Assembly (NCBI GenBank): GCA_024403515.1
Contig: JAKSRS010000022.1
Span: 1 to 34,025 of the forward strand
Direction: 5' to 3'
Source of the DNA: Lachnospiraceae bacterium
GTDB lineage: Bacteria > Bacillota > Clostridia > Lachnospirales > Lachnospiraceae
DNA length: 34,025 nt
The position numbers and the translations under genes were made by a program. Shown in pieces: positions 25,695 to 32,887 of the stretch (position 1 is its first letter; each line of letters starts with the position of its first letter). The notes beneath the pieces were generated by a model. That model saw only the letters and a list, made by a program, of their open reading frames with translations, did no database searches and was not told where the DNA came from.

Positions 25695-27170
25695 TTAAAG
25701 TATTGGCGAAAGAAGGCGTGAGAACTGTTCTTTAAATCTCATAAAGAGTCCGCGTTCTTCGTAGTCATCCTTTTCAATCTTAGTACATACCTTCAAATCA
25801 TTTATAAAGATTTCGGTCATCTCTTTGGCCTTTTTCTTATCATATACCACGGCATTTACTTCAAAGTTTAATGCGAAGCTTCGTATGTCCATGTTGGCTG
25901 TTCCGTAGCAAAACATCTCTTCATCAATAATGACACCTTTGGCATGAATAAATCCGTCATCGTAGGTGTAGCAGTTAGCACCTGCCATTACAAGCTGTCC
26001 CACGTAAGAAAGTGTCGCCGAATAAACAAAGGGATGATCAGGCTTACATGGAATCATGATATTTACCTCAACCCCGCTTCTTACCGCAACCAAAAGTGCC
26101 GCAAGTATTGGTTCATCCGGAATAAAGTAAGGAGTCTGAATGTAAATTGACTTTTGAGCCTTACCAAACATCATAAGATAGTTATTTCTTATATTCTGAA
26201 GAGATGAGTCGGGACCGCTTGATATAATCTGTATTCCAACTCCGTCTGATACTTTTCTTCTATGGGGTTCAAAATACGAAGGATCTGAAAACAGGTTTGT
26301 TTTCATTGCGTAGTTCCAGTCAAGGGCAAATCTTATTCCAAGTTCATTTACCGCAGAGCCTTCTATTCTTAAATGGGTATCTCTCCAGTGACCGAATTTC
26401 TTACTAAGGTCAATGTATTCCCTTCCTACGTTGAAGCCTCCAACATATCCGACTTTATTGTCTATTACGCAGATTTTACGGTGATTTCTGTAGTTAAGCC
26501 TTAACTGTATCCTTTTAAAATATGCAGGGAAGAATACACAAACTTCCACGTTTTCGTGTTCTTTAAGTCTTTTCCAGTATTTACCGGGAGTATTTCTGCA
26601 TCCCATTGCATCGTAAAGGATTCTTACCTTTACACCTTCTTCTGCCTTCTTAATAAGTTCCTTGGAAATACGATCAAAAAGTTCATCGTTTCTGATTATA
26701 TAGTACTGAAAGTGTATGAACTTCTCGGCTTTTTTAATGTCCTCAATTAAGGCATTAAACTTGCTTATTCCATCTGTATATATTCTGACATCATTGTCAT
26801 TCGACATAACAGCATCTGAATACTGAAGGTTATACATGACAATGCCCGAGTGCTTTTCAAACTTTTCATCCTTAACAGGCGCCACGTGGTTTATAACCGC
26901 TTTTTCCTGTCTTTCGATTGCTGCCATAACCTTTCTTTCGGCCTGCTTAAGTTTGAACATTCTTTTCTTGTGCATGTTGATTCCACAGAAAAGATATATG
27001 ATAAAGCCAATAATTGGGAGCGAATATAGTAGCAAAAGCCATGCCCACACAGACTTTGGCTCTTTACGTCTTAGAAAAACTATGATGAGCGAAAATATGA
27101 TATTAAGAAAAATCATATATCGCCACAAAAATGAACCTATTATGGGTAAGAATTCAATAATCCTGTCCAC
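25695..27170 (-). CDS. cls: Cardiolipin synthase
   Basis: A 491-residue membrane enzyme that condenses two phosphatidylglycerol molecules to cardiolipin and glycerol. Two N-terminal helices (about residues 15-34 and 42-62) precede two phospholipase D catalytic motifs: HRKICVID (H230, K232, D237) and HAKGVIID (H409, K411, D416). NYRNHRK and the GGFNVGREY segment are typical of Cls. The length fits the family norm of about 480-510. The start is a GTG preceded by AGGGGG with a seven-base spacer. It has its own consensus promoter, divergent from the next gene. Confidence 0.95.
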   Translation of the reverse strand: MDRIIEFLPIIGSFLWRYMIFLNIIFSLIIVFLRRKEPKSVWAWLLLLYSLPIIGFIIYLFCGINMHKKRMFKLKQAERKVMAAIERQEKAVINHVAPVKDEKFEKHSGIVMYNLQYSDAVMSNDNDVRIYTDGISKFNALIEDIKKAEKFIHFQYYIIRNDELFDRISKELIKKAEEGVKVRILYDAMGCRNTPGKYWKRLKEHENVEVCVFFPAYFKRIQLRLNYRNHRKICVIDNKVGYVGGFNVGREYIDLSKKFGHWRDTHLRIEGSAVNELGIRFALDWNYAMKTNLFSDPSYFEPHRRKVSDGVGIQIISSGPDSSLQNIRNNYLMMFGKAQKSIYIQTPYFIPDEPILAALLVAVRSGVEVNIMIPCKPDHPFVYSATLSYVGQLVMAGANCYTYDDGFIHAKGVIIDEEMFCYGTANMDIRSFALNFEVNAVVYDKKKAKEMTEIFINDLKVCTKIEKDDYEERGLFMRFKEQFSRLLSPIL

Positions 27171-27197
27171 CTCTATTCCCCCTTTCCCTAGGCTGTG

Positions 27198-27226
27198 AGT
27201 ATATCACATATCCGCAAATTTAACAA
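27198..27226 (-). promoter_or_regulatory. Promoter of cls
   Basis: On the minus strand TTGTTA (-35) and TATACT (-10) are 17 bases apart with TG one base before the -10. It lies 28 bases upstream of the GTG start. It is back to back with the promoter of the divergent gene; their -35 boxes are only 19 bases apart. Confidence 0.75.
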
Positions 27227-27245
27227 AGTTATCATAATTTTTAAC

Positions 27246-27274
27246 TTGAGTGCATAGCAAAAGAATGTTACAAT
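27246..27274 (+). promoter_or_regulatory. Promoter of the membrane-anchored 158-residue protein
   Basis: TTGAGT (-35) and TACAAT (-10) are 17 bases apart. The start codon lies 38 bases downstream with AGGAGG in between, a compact and strong arrangement. Confidence 0.8.
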
Positions 27275-27312
27275 ATCAAGGATTTATGTAGTAAAGTTAG
27301 GAGGAAAATTCC

Positions 27313-27789
27313 ATGTCAACCGGATGGATTATAGCTATCGTAATTCTTGTTATTTCCATAGCACTTATTGCCGTTTTATATTTCCTTGGTAAAAAGGCTG
27401 AAAAGAAGCAGGCTGAACAGCAGGCTCAGATTGAACAGTACAAGCAGACAGTATCAATGCTTATCATTGATAAGAAACGTATGAAGTTAGTAGATGCAGG
27501 TCTTCCTCAGGCAGTTCTTGAACAGACTCCCAAGATGATGCGCCGTGCTAAGCTTCCTATCGTTAAGGCCAAGGTTGGTCCTCAGGTTTTAAGTCTTGTA
27601 TGTGACGAAAAGATCTTTGAATCAGTTCCTGTTAAAAAGGAAGTTAAGGCTGTTGTAAGTGGTATTTATATTACAGAAGTAAAGGGACTTCACGGTAAGT
27701 CAAGCGCTGCGCCCGTTGCCAAGAAGAAAGGCTTCAAGGCTTGGGTTGAAAAGATGCAGGAAAAAGCAGGCGCTAAGCCCGTTAAGTAA
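27313..27789 (+). CDS. Membrane-anchored protein of 158 residues, function unknown
   Basis: One N-terminal helix (about residues 5-25) is followed by a Gln/Glu/Lys-rich coiled-coil stretch (27-47) and a compact, strongly basic domain of about 80 residues (KLPIVKAKVGPQVLSLVCDE, KKEVKAVVSGIYITEVKGL). It ends in a Lys/Ala-rich tail. The AGGAGG site, strong promoter and strong terminator suggest a highly expressed single-gene unit. The protein probably faces the cytoplasm, because a basic stretch follows the helix. I recall similar proteins only as uncharacterised Lachnospiraceae proteins and assign no function. Confidence 0.85.
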   Translation: MSTGWIIAIVILVISIALIAVLYFLGKKAEKKQAEQQAQIEQYKQTVSMLIIDKKRMKLVDAGLPQAVLEQTPKMMRRAKLPIVKAKVGPQVLSLVCDEKIFESVPVKKEVKAVVSGIYITEVKGLHGKSSAAPVAKKKGFKAWVEKMQEKAGAKPVK

Positions 27790-27836
27790 TGTAAGCAGTT
27801 CGATTTATATAGACAGACATTATTTATCAATTATAG

Positions 27837-27907
27837 GATCTGTCGGTAAACAAGATTTTTAAGCAGCTAAAGCGCTTAAGATTCTTGCTTACCGGCAGAT
27901 CTTTTTT
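27837..27907 (+). terminator. Strong rho-independent terminator
   Basis: A stem of about 28 bases (27837-27864 against 27874-27901, GATCTGTCGG pairing with CCGGCAGATC, few mismatches) is followed by TTTTTT. It ends the unit of the 158-residue protein. Confidence 0.92.
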
Positions 27908-27917
27908 GTCTTATCTA

Positions 27918-27946
27918 TTTCACATGTGATTTTAATCAGTTATAAT
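27918..27946 (+). promoter_or_regulatory. Candidate promoter of ispE
   Basis: A consensus TATAAT (-10) sits 17 bases after TTTCAC, a poor -35. The predicted start near 27953 lies right at the inverted repeat described next, consistent with repressor control. Confidence 0.5.
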
Positions 27947-27954
27947 TGCATAAA

Positions 27955-27995
27955 GCATATTGTATACAAGATACAAAAGACAATGTACAATATGC
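27955..27995. promoter_or_regulatory. Inverted repeat with GntR-like operator core
   Basis: GCATATTGTA and TACAATATGC are perfect inverted copies 21 bases apart. The left arm contains TTGTATACAAG, identical to the core of the B. subtilis GntR operator ATACTTGTATACAAGTAT. A GntR/FCD regulator is encoded about 1.1 kb downstream, so autoregulation is a natural hypothesis. The binding itself is inferred. Confidence 0.55.
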
Positions 27996-28057
27996 AATAT
28001 ACAATTTTTCTTTTGTAATGAAAGTTAAAATATAAAAGACTATATAAGAAAGGAAGT

Positions 28058-28075
28058 ATGGCCCTAGAGTTTTAA
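28058..28075 (+). other. Possible leader mini-ORF ahead of ispE
   Basis: AGGAAG followed closely by ATG GCC CTA GAG TTT TAA would encode MALEF. It has a better ribosome binding site than ispE itself, which starts 27 bases after its stop. It may act in translational coupling or may be chance. Confidence 0.3.
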
Positions 28076-28101
28076 ATACAATCGGGTCATGCAAGTATTT
28101 T

Positions 28102-28965
28102 ATGATAAAGGAAACTGCTTATGCCAAGGTAAATCTTTCTTTGGATGTAACAGGACTTAGACCCAATGGCTATCACGATGTGAAGATGGTTATGCAGACA
28201 GTTGGAATTTGCGACGAACTTTCTTTTGAAAAAGCTGAAAATGGTATTTTTCTTACAACGAACAGCGACAGGTTAAACGAAGAATCCCAAGGTGGCATGG
28301 ACAATATCATCGTTAAGGCTGCCAGAGCCATCTTTGATTATGTCGGTAAAGAATACGGTGTGAAAATTACATTAGATAAGCACATCCCCATAGCAGCTGG
28401 AATGGCCGGTGGAAGTACCGACGCTGCTGCCACATTAAGAGGACTCAACAGACTTTTTGATTTAGGACTTTCAATGGATACGCTTAGAGAGATTGCTGTT
28501 ACCATAGGCGCCGATGTTCCCTTCTGTGTTGAGGGCGGATCGATGCTTTCAGAAGGTATCGGTGAGATTCTTACACCTTTAACTCCAGCCAAGGATTTAA
28601 ATCTTCTTATCTGCAAGCCCGACATCTTTGTTTCCACCAAGGAAGTTTACACAAGATTCGACGCGCTTACTGATATTGACCACCCTGATGTTGATGGAAT
28701 GGTAGATGCACTTAATACCAAAGACTACGATAAGATTCCCGGTCTTTTAGGAAATGTCCTTGAGCTTGTTACCGCAAATCTTTATCCCGTGATTTCAGAT
28801 ATCGAAAAGGCCATGATTGATAACGGCGCCGTTAACTCGATTATGAGTGGAAGCGGCCCTACCGTATTTGGAATCTTTAAAGACAGCGCTTCCTGCCAAA
28901 AGGCCGAAGCTGCACTTAAAGAAATCTACCCTGACTACTTCGTCTCAACAACCCTCACACTTTGA
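28102..28965 (+). CDS. ispE: 4-diphosphocytidyl-2-C-methyl-D-erythritol kinase
   Basis: A 287-residue GHMP kinase that phosphorylates the 2-hydroxyl of CDP-methylerythritol in the MEP route to isoprenoids. AYAKVNLSLDVTGLRPNGYHDV (residues 6 onward) is the N-terminal substrate motif. PIAAGMAGGSTDAAA is the ATP-binding glycine loop, GADVPFCVEGG carries the catalytic Asp, and NSIMSGSGPTVFGIF is the third GHMP motif. The length equals the family norm. No in-frame alternative start exists between the upstream stop and the ATG at 28102. Its ribosome binding site is weak. The downstream gntR gene is separated by 171 bases of repeats. Confidence 0.96.
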   Translation: MIKETAYAKVNLSLDVTGLRPNGYHDVKMVMQTVGICDELSFEKAENGIFLTTNSDRLNEESQGGMDNIIVKAARAIFDYVGKEYGVKITLDKHIPIAAGMAGGSTDAAATLRGLNRLFDLGLSMDTLREIAVTIGADVPFCVEGGSMLSEGIGEILTPLTPAKDLNLLICKPDIFVSTKEVYTRFDALTDIDHPDVDGMVDALNTKDYDKIPGLLGNVLELVTANLYPVISDIEKAMIDNGAVNSIMSGSGPTVFGIFKDSASCQKAEAALKEIYPDYFVSTTLTL

Positions 28966-28968
28966 ACC

Positions 28969-29033
28969 CAGGGGACGGGGTTTGCGGTTCATTTTGCAAA
29001 TGACCTCAGGGGACGGGGTTAGCGGTTCATTTT
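28969..29033. repeat. Two-copy REP-like repeat with GGGGACGGGG core
   Basis: A 27-base unit occurs at 28969-28995 and 29007-29033 with one difference (T or A at position 15). Each copy reads CAGGGGACGGGGTT, one variable base, then GCGGTTCATTTT. The first copy continues into a small palindrome (TCATTTTGCAAATGA). GGGGACGG-type repeats recur in intergenic regions of Clostridia, often near Y1-type (RAYT) transposases, from general knowledge. No transposase is present here. Confidence 0.75.
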
Positions 29034-29109
29034 AACAGACCGACTGCCACATAACAAACCGACTGCCACATAACAAACCGATTGCCACATAACCAACCGC
29101 TTGCCACAT
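29034..29109. repeat. Four tandem 19-base repeats upstream of gntR
   Basis: Four head-to-tail copies (29034, 29053, 29072, 29091) share the consensus AACAAACCGACTGCCACAT. Copies 1 and 3 differ by one base and copy 4 by two or three. There are no spacers, so it is not a CRISPR array. It ends 27 bases before the GntR start, so copy number could alter expression, or the units may bind a protein. Confidence 0.9.
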
Positions 29110-29136
29110 ATTACTACATCCAATTCGGAGAAAAAC

Positions 29137-29805
29137 ATGAGCGAAAATCTTACTTTAAACATGGACGAATACCTGCCTTTACGAGACGTCGTTTTTCACA
29201 CCTTAAGAAAGGCAATCCTAACGGGAAAACTTAAACCCGGCGAACGACTTATGGAAATTCATCTTGCTGAAACTCTGGGCGTAAGCCGTACTCCCGTGCG
29301 CGAAGCCATCCACAAGCTCGAACTTGAAGGTCTGGTAGTTTTAATTCCCAGGCGCGGTGCCCAGGTTGCCTCCATTTCCCAAAAGTCTCTAAAGGACGTT
29401 TTGGAAGTTCGAAGAGCCTTAGATACCCTTTGCGCCGAGCTTGCCTGCGAGCGTATAAGCGATGAGGAAAAAGAACGCTTAAAGAAGGCCTGCCTTGATT
29501 TTGAAAATGCCACAAAGACCAAGGATGCTACAGTTATCGCCAAGGCCGACGTTGCCTTCCATGACATCATCATAGGCGCCACCGGAAACGAAAAACTTGT
29601 GACATTAATCAACAATATTTCAGAGCAGATTTACAGATACCGTTTTGAATACATAAAGGATGAAACCCAGCATCAGCGCCTGATTAAAGAGCACCGAATT
29701 CTTCTTAACGCGGTTCTTTCACAGGATGTATCCGCGGCAAGAGAAGCCACTCAGATTCACATTGATAATCAGGAGCAGTCAATCCTTTCGCAGCTATTTA
29801 TATAA
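29137..29805 (+). CDS. GntR family transcriptional regulator, FCD subfamily
   Basis: A 222-residue regulator. The N-terminal winged helix (about residues 12-80) contains LRKAILTGKLKPGERLMEIH and LGVSRTPVREAIHKLELEGL. The C-terminal all-helical FCD domain has the metal-ligand pattern D138, H142, H186 and H208, which in this family holds a metal that helps bind small carboxylic acids. The frame stays open to a TTG at 29101 inside the tandem repeats; I chose the ATG at 29137 with GGAG six to seven bases upstream. The ligand is unknown. A GntR-like operator lies ahead of ispE, so it may control this cluster. Confidence 0.92.
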   Translation: MSENLTLNMDEYLPLRDVVFHTLRKAILTGKLKPGERLMEIHLAETLGVSRTPVREAIHKLELEGLVVLIPRRGAQVASISQKSLKDVLEVRRALDTLCAELACERISDEEKERLKKACLDFENATKTKDATVIAKADVAFHDIIIGATGNEKLVTLINNISEQIYRYRFEYIKDETQHQRLIKEHRILLNAVLSQDVSAAREATQIHIDNQEQSILSQLFI

Positions 29806-29824
29806 CAATTACAGGAGTTTTACT

Positions 29825-30250
29825 TTGAACAAAGACGTACTTATTTCAATAAAGGGCCTTCAGTATGCCCTTGAAGACAGCGATGACCAGCGAATAGAAA
29901 CCATAAACCGTGGTTCACTGGCCATGATGAATGACAAATACATAGTAACCTACGAGGAAATCCTTGAAGGCCTGACAAGTCCTACCAAAAACCTTATAAG
30001 ATTCAATAACTCAATCGTGGAGGTCACCAAAAAGGGCGAACTTAGCGTTCATCTTGTATTTGAGGTCGGTCAAAAGAACGTGACCAATTACAATACACCT
30101 TTCGGCAGCCTTTCTATTGGCATCGACACCCACAATATCATAATTGAGGAAAAAGAAAGTGAAATAACAGTTCGCGTCGAATATGACATGGACATAAACT
30201 ATGAACACGTTGCATCATGCAAGATAGACATAGTAATAAAGGAAGTTTAG
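29825..30250 (+). CDS. DUF1934 family protein (YwiB-like)
   Basis: A 141-residue soluble protein predicted to be mostly beta strands. RFNNSIVEVTKKGELSVHLVFE and a VTNYNTPFGSLSIGIDT segment match the DUF1934 pattern, in which a conserved TPxG turn sits mid-protein. The family adopts a calycin-like barrel of unknown function. The start is a TTG with AGGAG seven bases upstream; a longer frame from 29726 runs inside gntR and lacks a binding site. It follows gntR by 19 bases and ends at a bidirectional terminator. Confidence 0.8.
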   Translation: MNKDVLISIKGLQYALEDSDDQRIETINRGSLAMMNDKYIVTYEEILEGLTSPTKNLIRFNNSIVEVTKKGELSVHLVFEVGQKNVTNYNTPFGSLSIGIDTHNIIIEEKESEITVRVEYDMDINYEHVASCKIDIVIKEV

Positions 30251-30275
30251 GAATATAAAGCTTATCAACCCACAA

Positions 30276-30307
30276 AAAGGCCTGAGAATTTAACTTCTCA
30301 GGCCTTT
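30276..30307. terminator. Bidirectional terminator between converging genes
   Basis: A perfect 13-base stem (AAAGGCCTGAGAA with its complement) has a six-base loop. On the minus strand it is followed by TTTTTG and on the plus strand by TTTAAAC. It can end both the DUF1934 unit and the 204-residue gene. Confidence 0.85.
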
Positions 30308-30308
30308 A

Positions 30309-30434
30309 AACAAACAATTTAACAAACTTTTTTAACAAAAACAAACTTTTTACTTATTAACAAACATTTAGTAACAAAACAAACTTATAAACAAACTGTA
30401 ATACAAACTTATAAACAAACTTTTAGTAACAAAA
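30309..30434. repeat. AT-rich imperfect repeats of AACAAACTT
   Basis: The short unit ACAAACTT recurs about nine times. The 19-base ACAAACTTATAAACAAACT is repeated exactly at 30379-30397 and 30403-30421, and TTTAGTAACAAAAC also occurs twice. It fills the whole gap between the terminator and the next gene and has no coding potential. Confidence 0.75.
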
Positions 30435-30449
30435 CGATGGATACAGCAC

Positions 30450-31064
30450 TTATGCCATTGTCTGATTAGTTGCATCTGCTGCTAACTTATCAAACTTTTC
30501 CATTACAGCATCATATGTCTTTTTAGAGATTTCGGGTAACTGTCCACCCCAGGTCTTTTCAGCCTGTTCGTAACCCTTTTTAAATGCTTCACGCATCTTT
30601 TCAATTTTAGAAGGGTCACCACCTGTAAGCGCTGATGCAAAATCAACGATTCTTGATGAAGTCTGATCAACTCCCCAATAACCGTCTTCAGCGATATCAG
30701 CTTGTGCCTGTGCTCTTGTTGCGGGATCAACATCTAATTTTCCTTCACGCAAAAGAGACCACATATCATTTGCAACTGAATATGCGTCTGCCTGCTTGGA
30801 AATAAGCTTGGACACAATATCCTGAAGCTTCTGAATATGGCTGTCAGCTTCCTGTTTTAATTTGGCGATCATCTCGTCATTTGCTTTGTAAGTCTTTGTG
30901 GGAACTTCTAGTGAAGGCTCATAAACTACGCCTTCTTTTCCTGCCTTTGAAGCGGCAGTCTCGACAGAGCTCTTTACAGCACTTTCTTCCTGCTTAGGGC
31001 TCTCTGATGGCTTATTGTACATAGAATAAGCATCATTTACACTCGTAACTCCATTTACGTTCAT
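30450..31064 (-). CDS. Protein of unknown function under a motility-type promoter
   Basis: A 204-residue soluble protein without signal peptide or membrane helix. The first 60 residues are low-complexity and Ser/Lys/Glu-rich. Residues 61-204 form a helical domain with AQADIAEDGYWGVDQTSSRI, DFASALTGGDPSKIEKMREAF and TWGGQLPEISKKTYDAVMEK. I recall similar proteins in flagellated Lachnospiraceae but cannot name a family. The start at 31064 has GAGGAGG four to six bases upstream; an earlier ATG at 31106 has none and lies in a hairpin. The sigma-28 promoter upstream suggests expression with flagellar, chemotaxis or autolysin genes. Confidence 0.85.
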   Translation of the reverse strand: MNVNGVTSVNDAYSMYNKPSESPKQEESAVKSSVETAASKAGKEGVVYEPSLEVPTKTYKANDEMIAKLKQEADSHIQKLQDIVSKLISKQADAYSVANDMWSLLREGKLDVDPATRAQAQADIAEDGYWGVDQTSSRIVDFASALTGGDPSKIEKMREAFKKGYEQAEKTWGGQLPEISKKTYDAVMEKFDKLAADATNQTMA

Positions 31065-31093
31065 ACTTCCTCCTCTTGGCATCCTTGCCTGGG

Positions 31094-31108
31094 GTGTGCA
31101 GAGCACAC
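31094..31108 (-). other. Small hairpin in the 5' leader of the 204-residue gene
   Basis: GTGTGC pairs with GCACAC around a three-base loop, 30 bases before the start codon and downstream of the predicted sigma-28 start. It may stabilise the message; it lacks a T-run. Confidence 0.5.
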
Positions 31109-31138
31109 AATATGTGTTTATAGATACTTCTATTGTCT

Positions 31139-31166
31139 TTATCGGCTACTATTATACATTACTTTA
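31139..31166 (-). promoter_or_regulatory. Sigma-28 (SigD/FliA) promoter
   Basis: On the minus strand TAAAG (-35) and GCCGATAA (-10) match the flagellar sigma consensus. The spacing from TAAA to GCCGATAA is 16 bases; 15 is ideal in E. coli and 14-16 are used by B. subtilis SigD. It lies about 75 bases upstream of the 204-residue gene and downstream of the pyr operon. Confidence 0.8.
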
Positions 31167-31211
31167 TAGCAAAATGTAAAATTTTTTATTTTTTCCTGTG
31201 TCCTTCAATCC

Positions 31212-32114
31212 TTACTCTACGCAACCGATGATTTCGTTTATATCGCTTACATTGTTCTTTTGCATCCACTTTTCAATGCCTTCAACAACTTCGATTGTTG
31301 CCATGGGATTCATAAAGTTGGCTGCTCCCACTGCTACCATAGTAGCTCCGGCCATCATAAACTCAATTGCGTCTTCGGCGTTCTGGATTCCACCCATACC
31401 GATTACAGGTATATCTACTGCATGAGATGCTTCGTAAACCATTCTTACTGCCACGGGTTTAATTGCAGGGCCGGACATTCCTCCGGTCTTGTTGGCAAGA
31501 ACGAACTTGCGACGATTGATATCAATCTTCATTCCTGTGATTGTGTTGATAAGTGAGATCGCATCTGCGCCACCTGCCTGTGCTGCCTTGGCCATATCGG
31601 CTATTCTTGTAACATTGGGGCTAAGCTTCATGATAACAGGCTGCTTAGCAATCTTTTTAATCTCGCTTGTAATATTCTCTAATGCTTTGGCGTCCTGACC
31701 GAATGCTATTGCACCTTCTTTGACGTTTGGACAAGATACGTTGATTTCAAGCATATCTACAGGTTCACTTGCAAGTCTTTCCACAACCTTTAAATATTCC
31801 TCAACTGTTTTTCCACATACGTTTACTATGATTTTAGTATCGTACTGCTTTAAAAAGGGAATGTCTCTTTGGCAGAAAACATCTATTCCGGGATTCTGAA
31901 GTCCGATTGCATTTAACATACCACCATATACTTCAGTTACTCTGACTGTGGGATTTCCGGGCCATGCAACGCTCGCAACTCCCTTAGTTGTTACCGCTCC
32001 GAGTCTGTTTAAATCTACAAACTCGCCATATTCCATTCCTGATCCAAAGGTACCTGATGCTGTTGTTACAGGATTTTTGAATTCTACTCCACAAAGTTTT
32101 ACGCTTGTATTCAT
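31212..32114 (-). CDS. pyrD: Dihydroorotate dehydrogenase B, catalytic subunit
   Basis: A 300-residue FMN enzyme that oxidises dihydroorotate to orotate in pyrimidine synthesis, using the class 1B electron-transfer partner PyrK. Motifs are NPVTTASGTFGSGMEY, EINVSCPNVKEGAIAFG with the catalytic Cys, KLSPNVTRIADMAKA, SLINTITGMKIDI and VIGMGGIQNAEDAIEFMMAGA. The length matches PyrDB. It is the last gene of the visible pyr operon. Its ATG overlaps the PyrK stop by one base (TAATG). No clear terminator follows before the sigma-28 promoter. Confidence 0.96.
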   Translation of the reverse strand: MNTSVKLCGVEFKNPVTTASGTFGSGMEYGEFVDLNRLGAVTTKGVASVAWPGNPTVRVTEVYGGMLNAIGLQNPGIDVFCQRDIPFLKQYDTKIIVNVCGKTVEEYLKVVERLASEPVDMLEINVSCPNVKEGAIAFGQDAKALENITSEIKKIAKQPVIMKLSPNVTRIADMAKAAQAGGADAISLINTITGMKIDINRRKFVLANKTGGMSGPAIKPVAVRMVYEASHAVDIPVIGMGGIQNAEDAIEFMMAGATMVAVGAANFMNPMATIEVVEGIEKWMQKNNVSDINEIIGCVE

Positions 32115-32887
32115 TAGATTTCTACCTCCCTTGCTTCAAATACAGGTCCTTCTGTACATACTCTTGCATTATTTACATGTGAGTGATGGTCTTTATTTGT
32201 TGTCTTGCATACGCATCCAAGGCAGGCACCCACTCCGCAGGCCATTCTCTCTTCAAGAGAAATATAAGCTTCGATACCTCTTTCTTCTGCAAATGCCTTT
32301 ATTGCACGAAGCATAGGCATAGGTCCGCATGCCATAATAACGTCGCAGGGAATATCCTGGCTCTTTAAGCAGTCAAGCACGTTACCCTTGGTTCCAACGC
32401 TTCCATCTTCTGTAGCTATATAAACATCACTGTATTTATCAAAGTCATCTTTTAAGAAAAGATCGTTATTTCTGTATCCTAAAAGGGTGGAAACCTTCTT
32501 GGCCTTAACCTGCTTGGAAAGTTCAAGGATAGGAGGAACTCCGATTCCACCTCCGATTAAGACTGCATTCTTTCCTTCTGCCCGATCAAACGGGAATCCG
32601 TTTCCTGCAGGTCCAAGTAATCTTACCGTGTCGCCTGCTTTCATTGTCGAAAACTCAGCTGTTCCTTTTCCTACTATTCTGAAAACGAAGCGAAGTTCTT
32701 CTTTGGCCTTATCGATTTCACAAATTGAAATAGGTCTCGGAAGAAGTGTGCTTTTATCATTAGGATAAATCATCACAAACTGTCCGGGAAGGCATAAAGA
32801 AGTCATTGAAGCCTTAACGCTCATATCAATGATTCCTGCTGAAATCTCTTTAATGGATGTTATTACTCCTGTTTCATACTTTTTCAT
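32114..32887 (-). CDS. pyrK: Dihydroorotate dehydrogenase B, electron transfer subunit
   Basis: A 257-residue iron-sulfur flavoprotein that passes electrons from PyrD to NAD. The N-terminal ferredoxin-reductase barrel holds the FAD motif LLPRPISICEI, then the NAD-binding GGGIGVPPILELSK segment. A [2Fe-2S] cluster site follows near the C-terminus: MACGVGACLGCVCKT with a fourth Cys in VCTEGPVF. All four cysteines are present. It overlaps pyrC by 14 bases and pyrD by one, so the three genes are coupled. Confidence 0.96.
   Translation of the reverse strand: MKKYETGVITSIKEISAGIIDMSVKASMTSLCLPGQFVMIYPNDKSTLLPRPISICEIDKAKEELRFVFRIVGKGTAEFSTMKAGDTVRLLGPAGNGFPFDRAEGKNAVLIGGGIGVPPILELSKQVKAKKVSTLLGYRNNDLFLKDDFDKYSDVYIATEDGSVGTKGNVLDCLKSQDIPCDVIMACGPMPMLRAIKAFAEERGIEAYISLEERMACGVGACLGCVCKTTNKDHHSHVNNARVCTEGPVFEAREVEI

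Noticed and set aside
28847..29035. Plus-strand frame of 62 codons over the end of ispE and the repeats
   Set aside because: It overlaps ispE out of frame and runs into REP-like repeats, without a ribosome binding site.
29034..29109. CRISPR-like array
   Set aside because: The four 19-base units are directly adjacent without spacers, and no cas genes are present.
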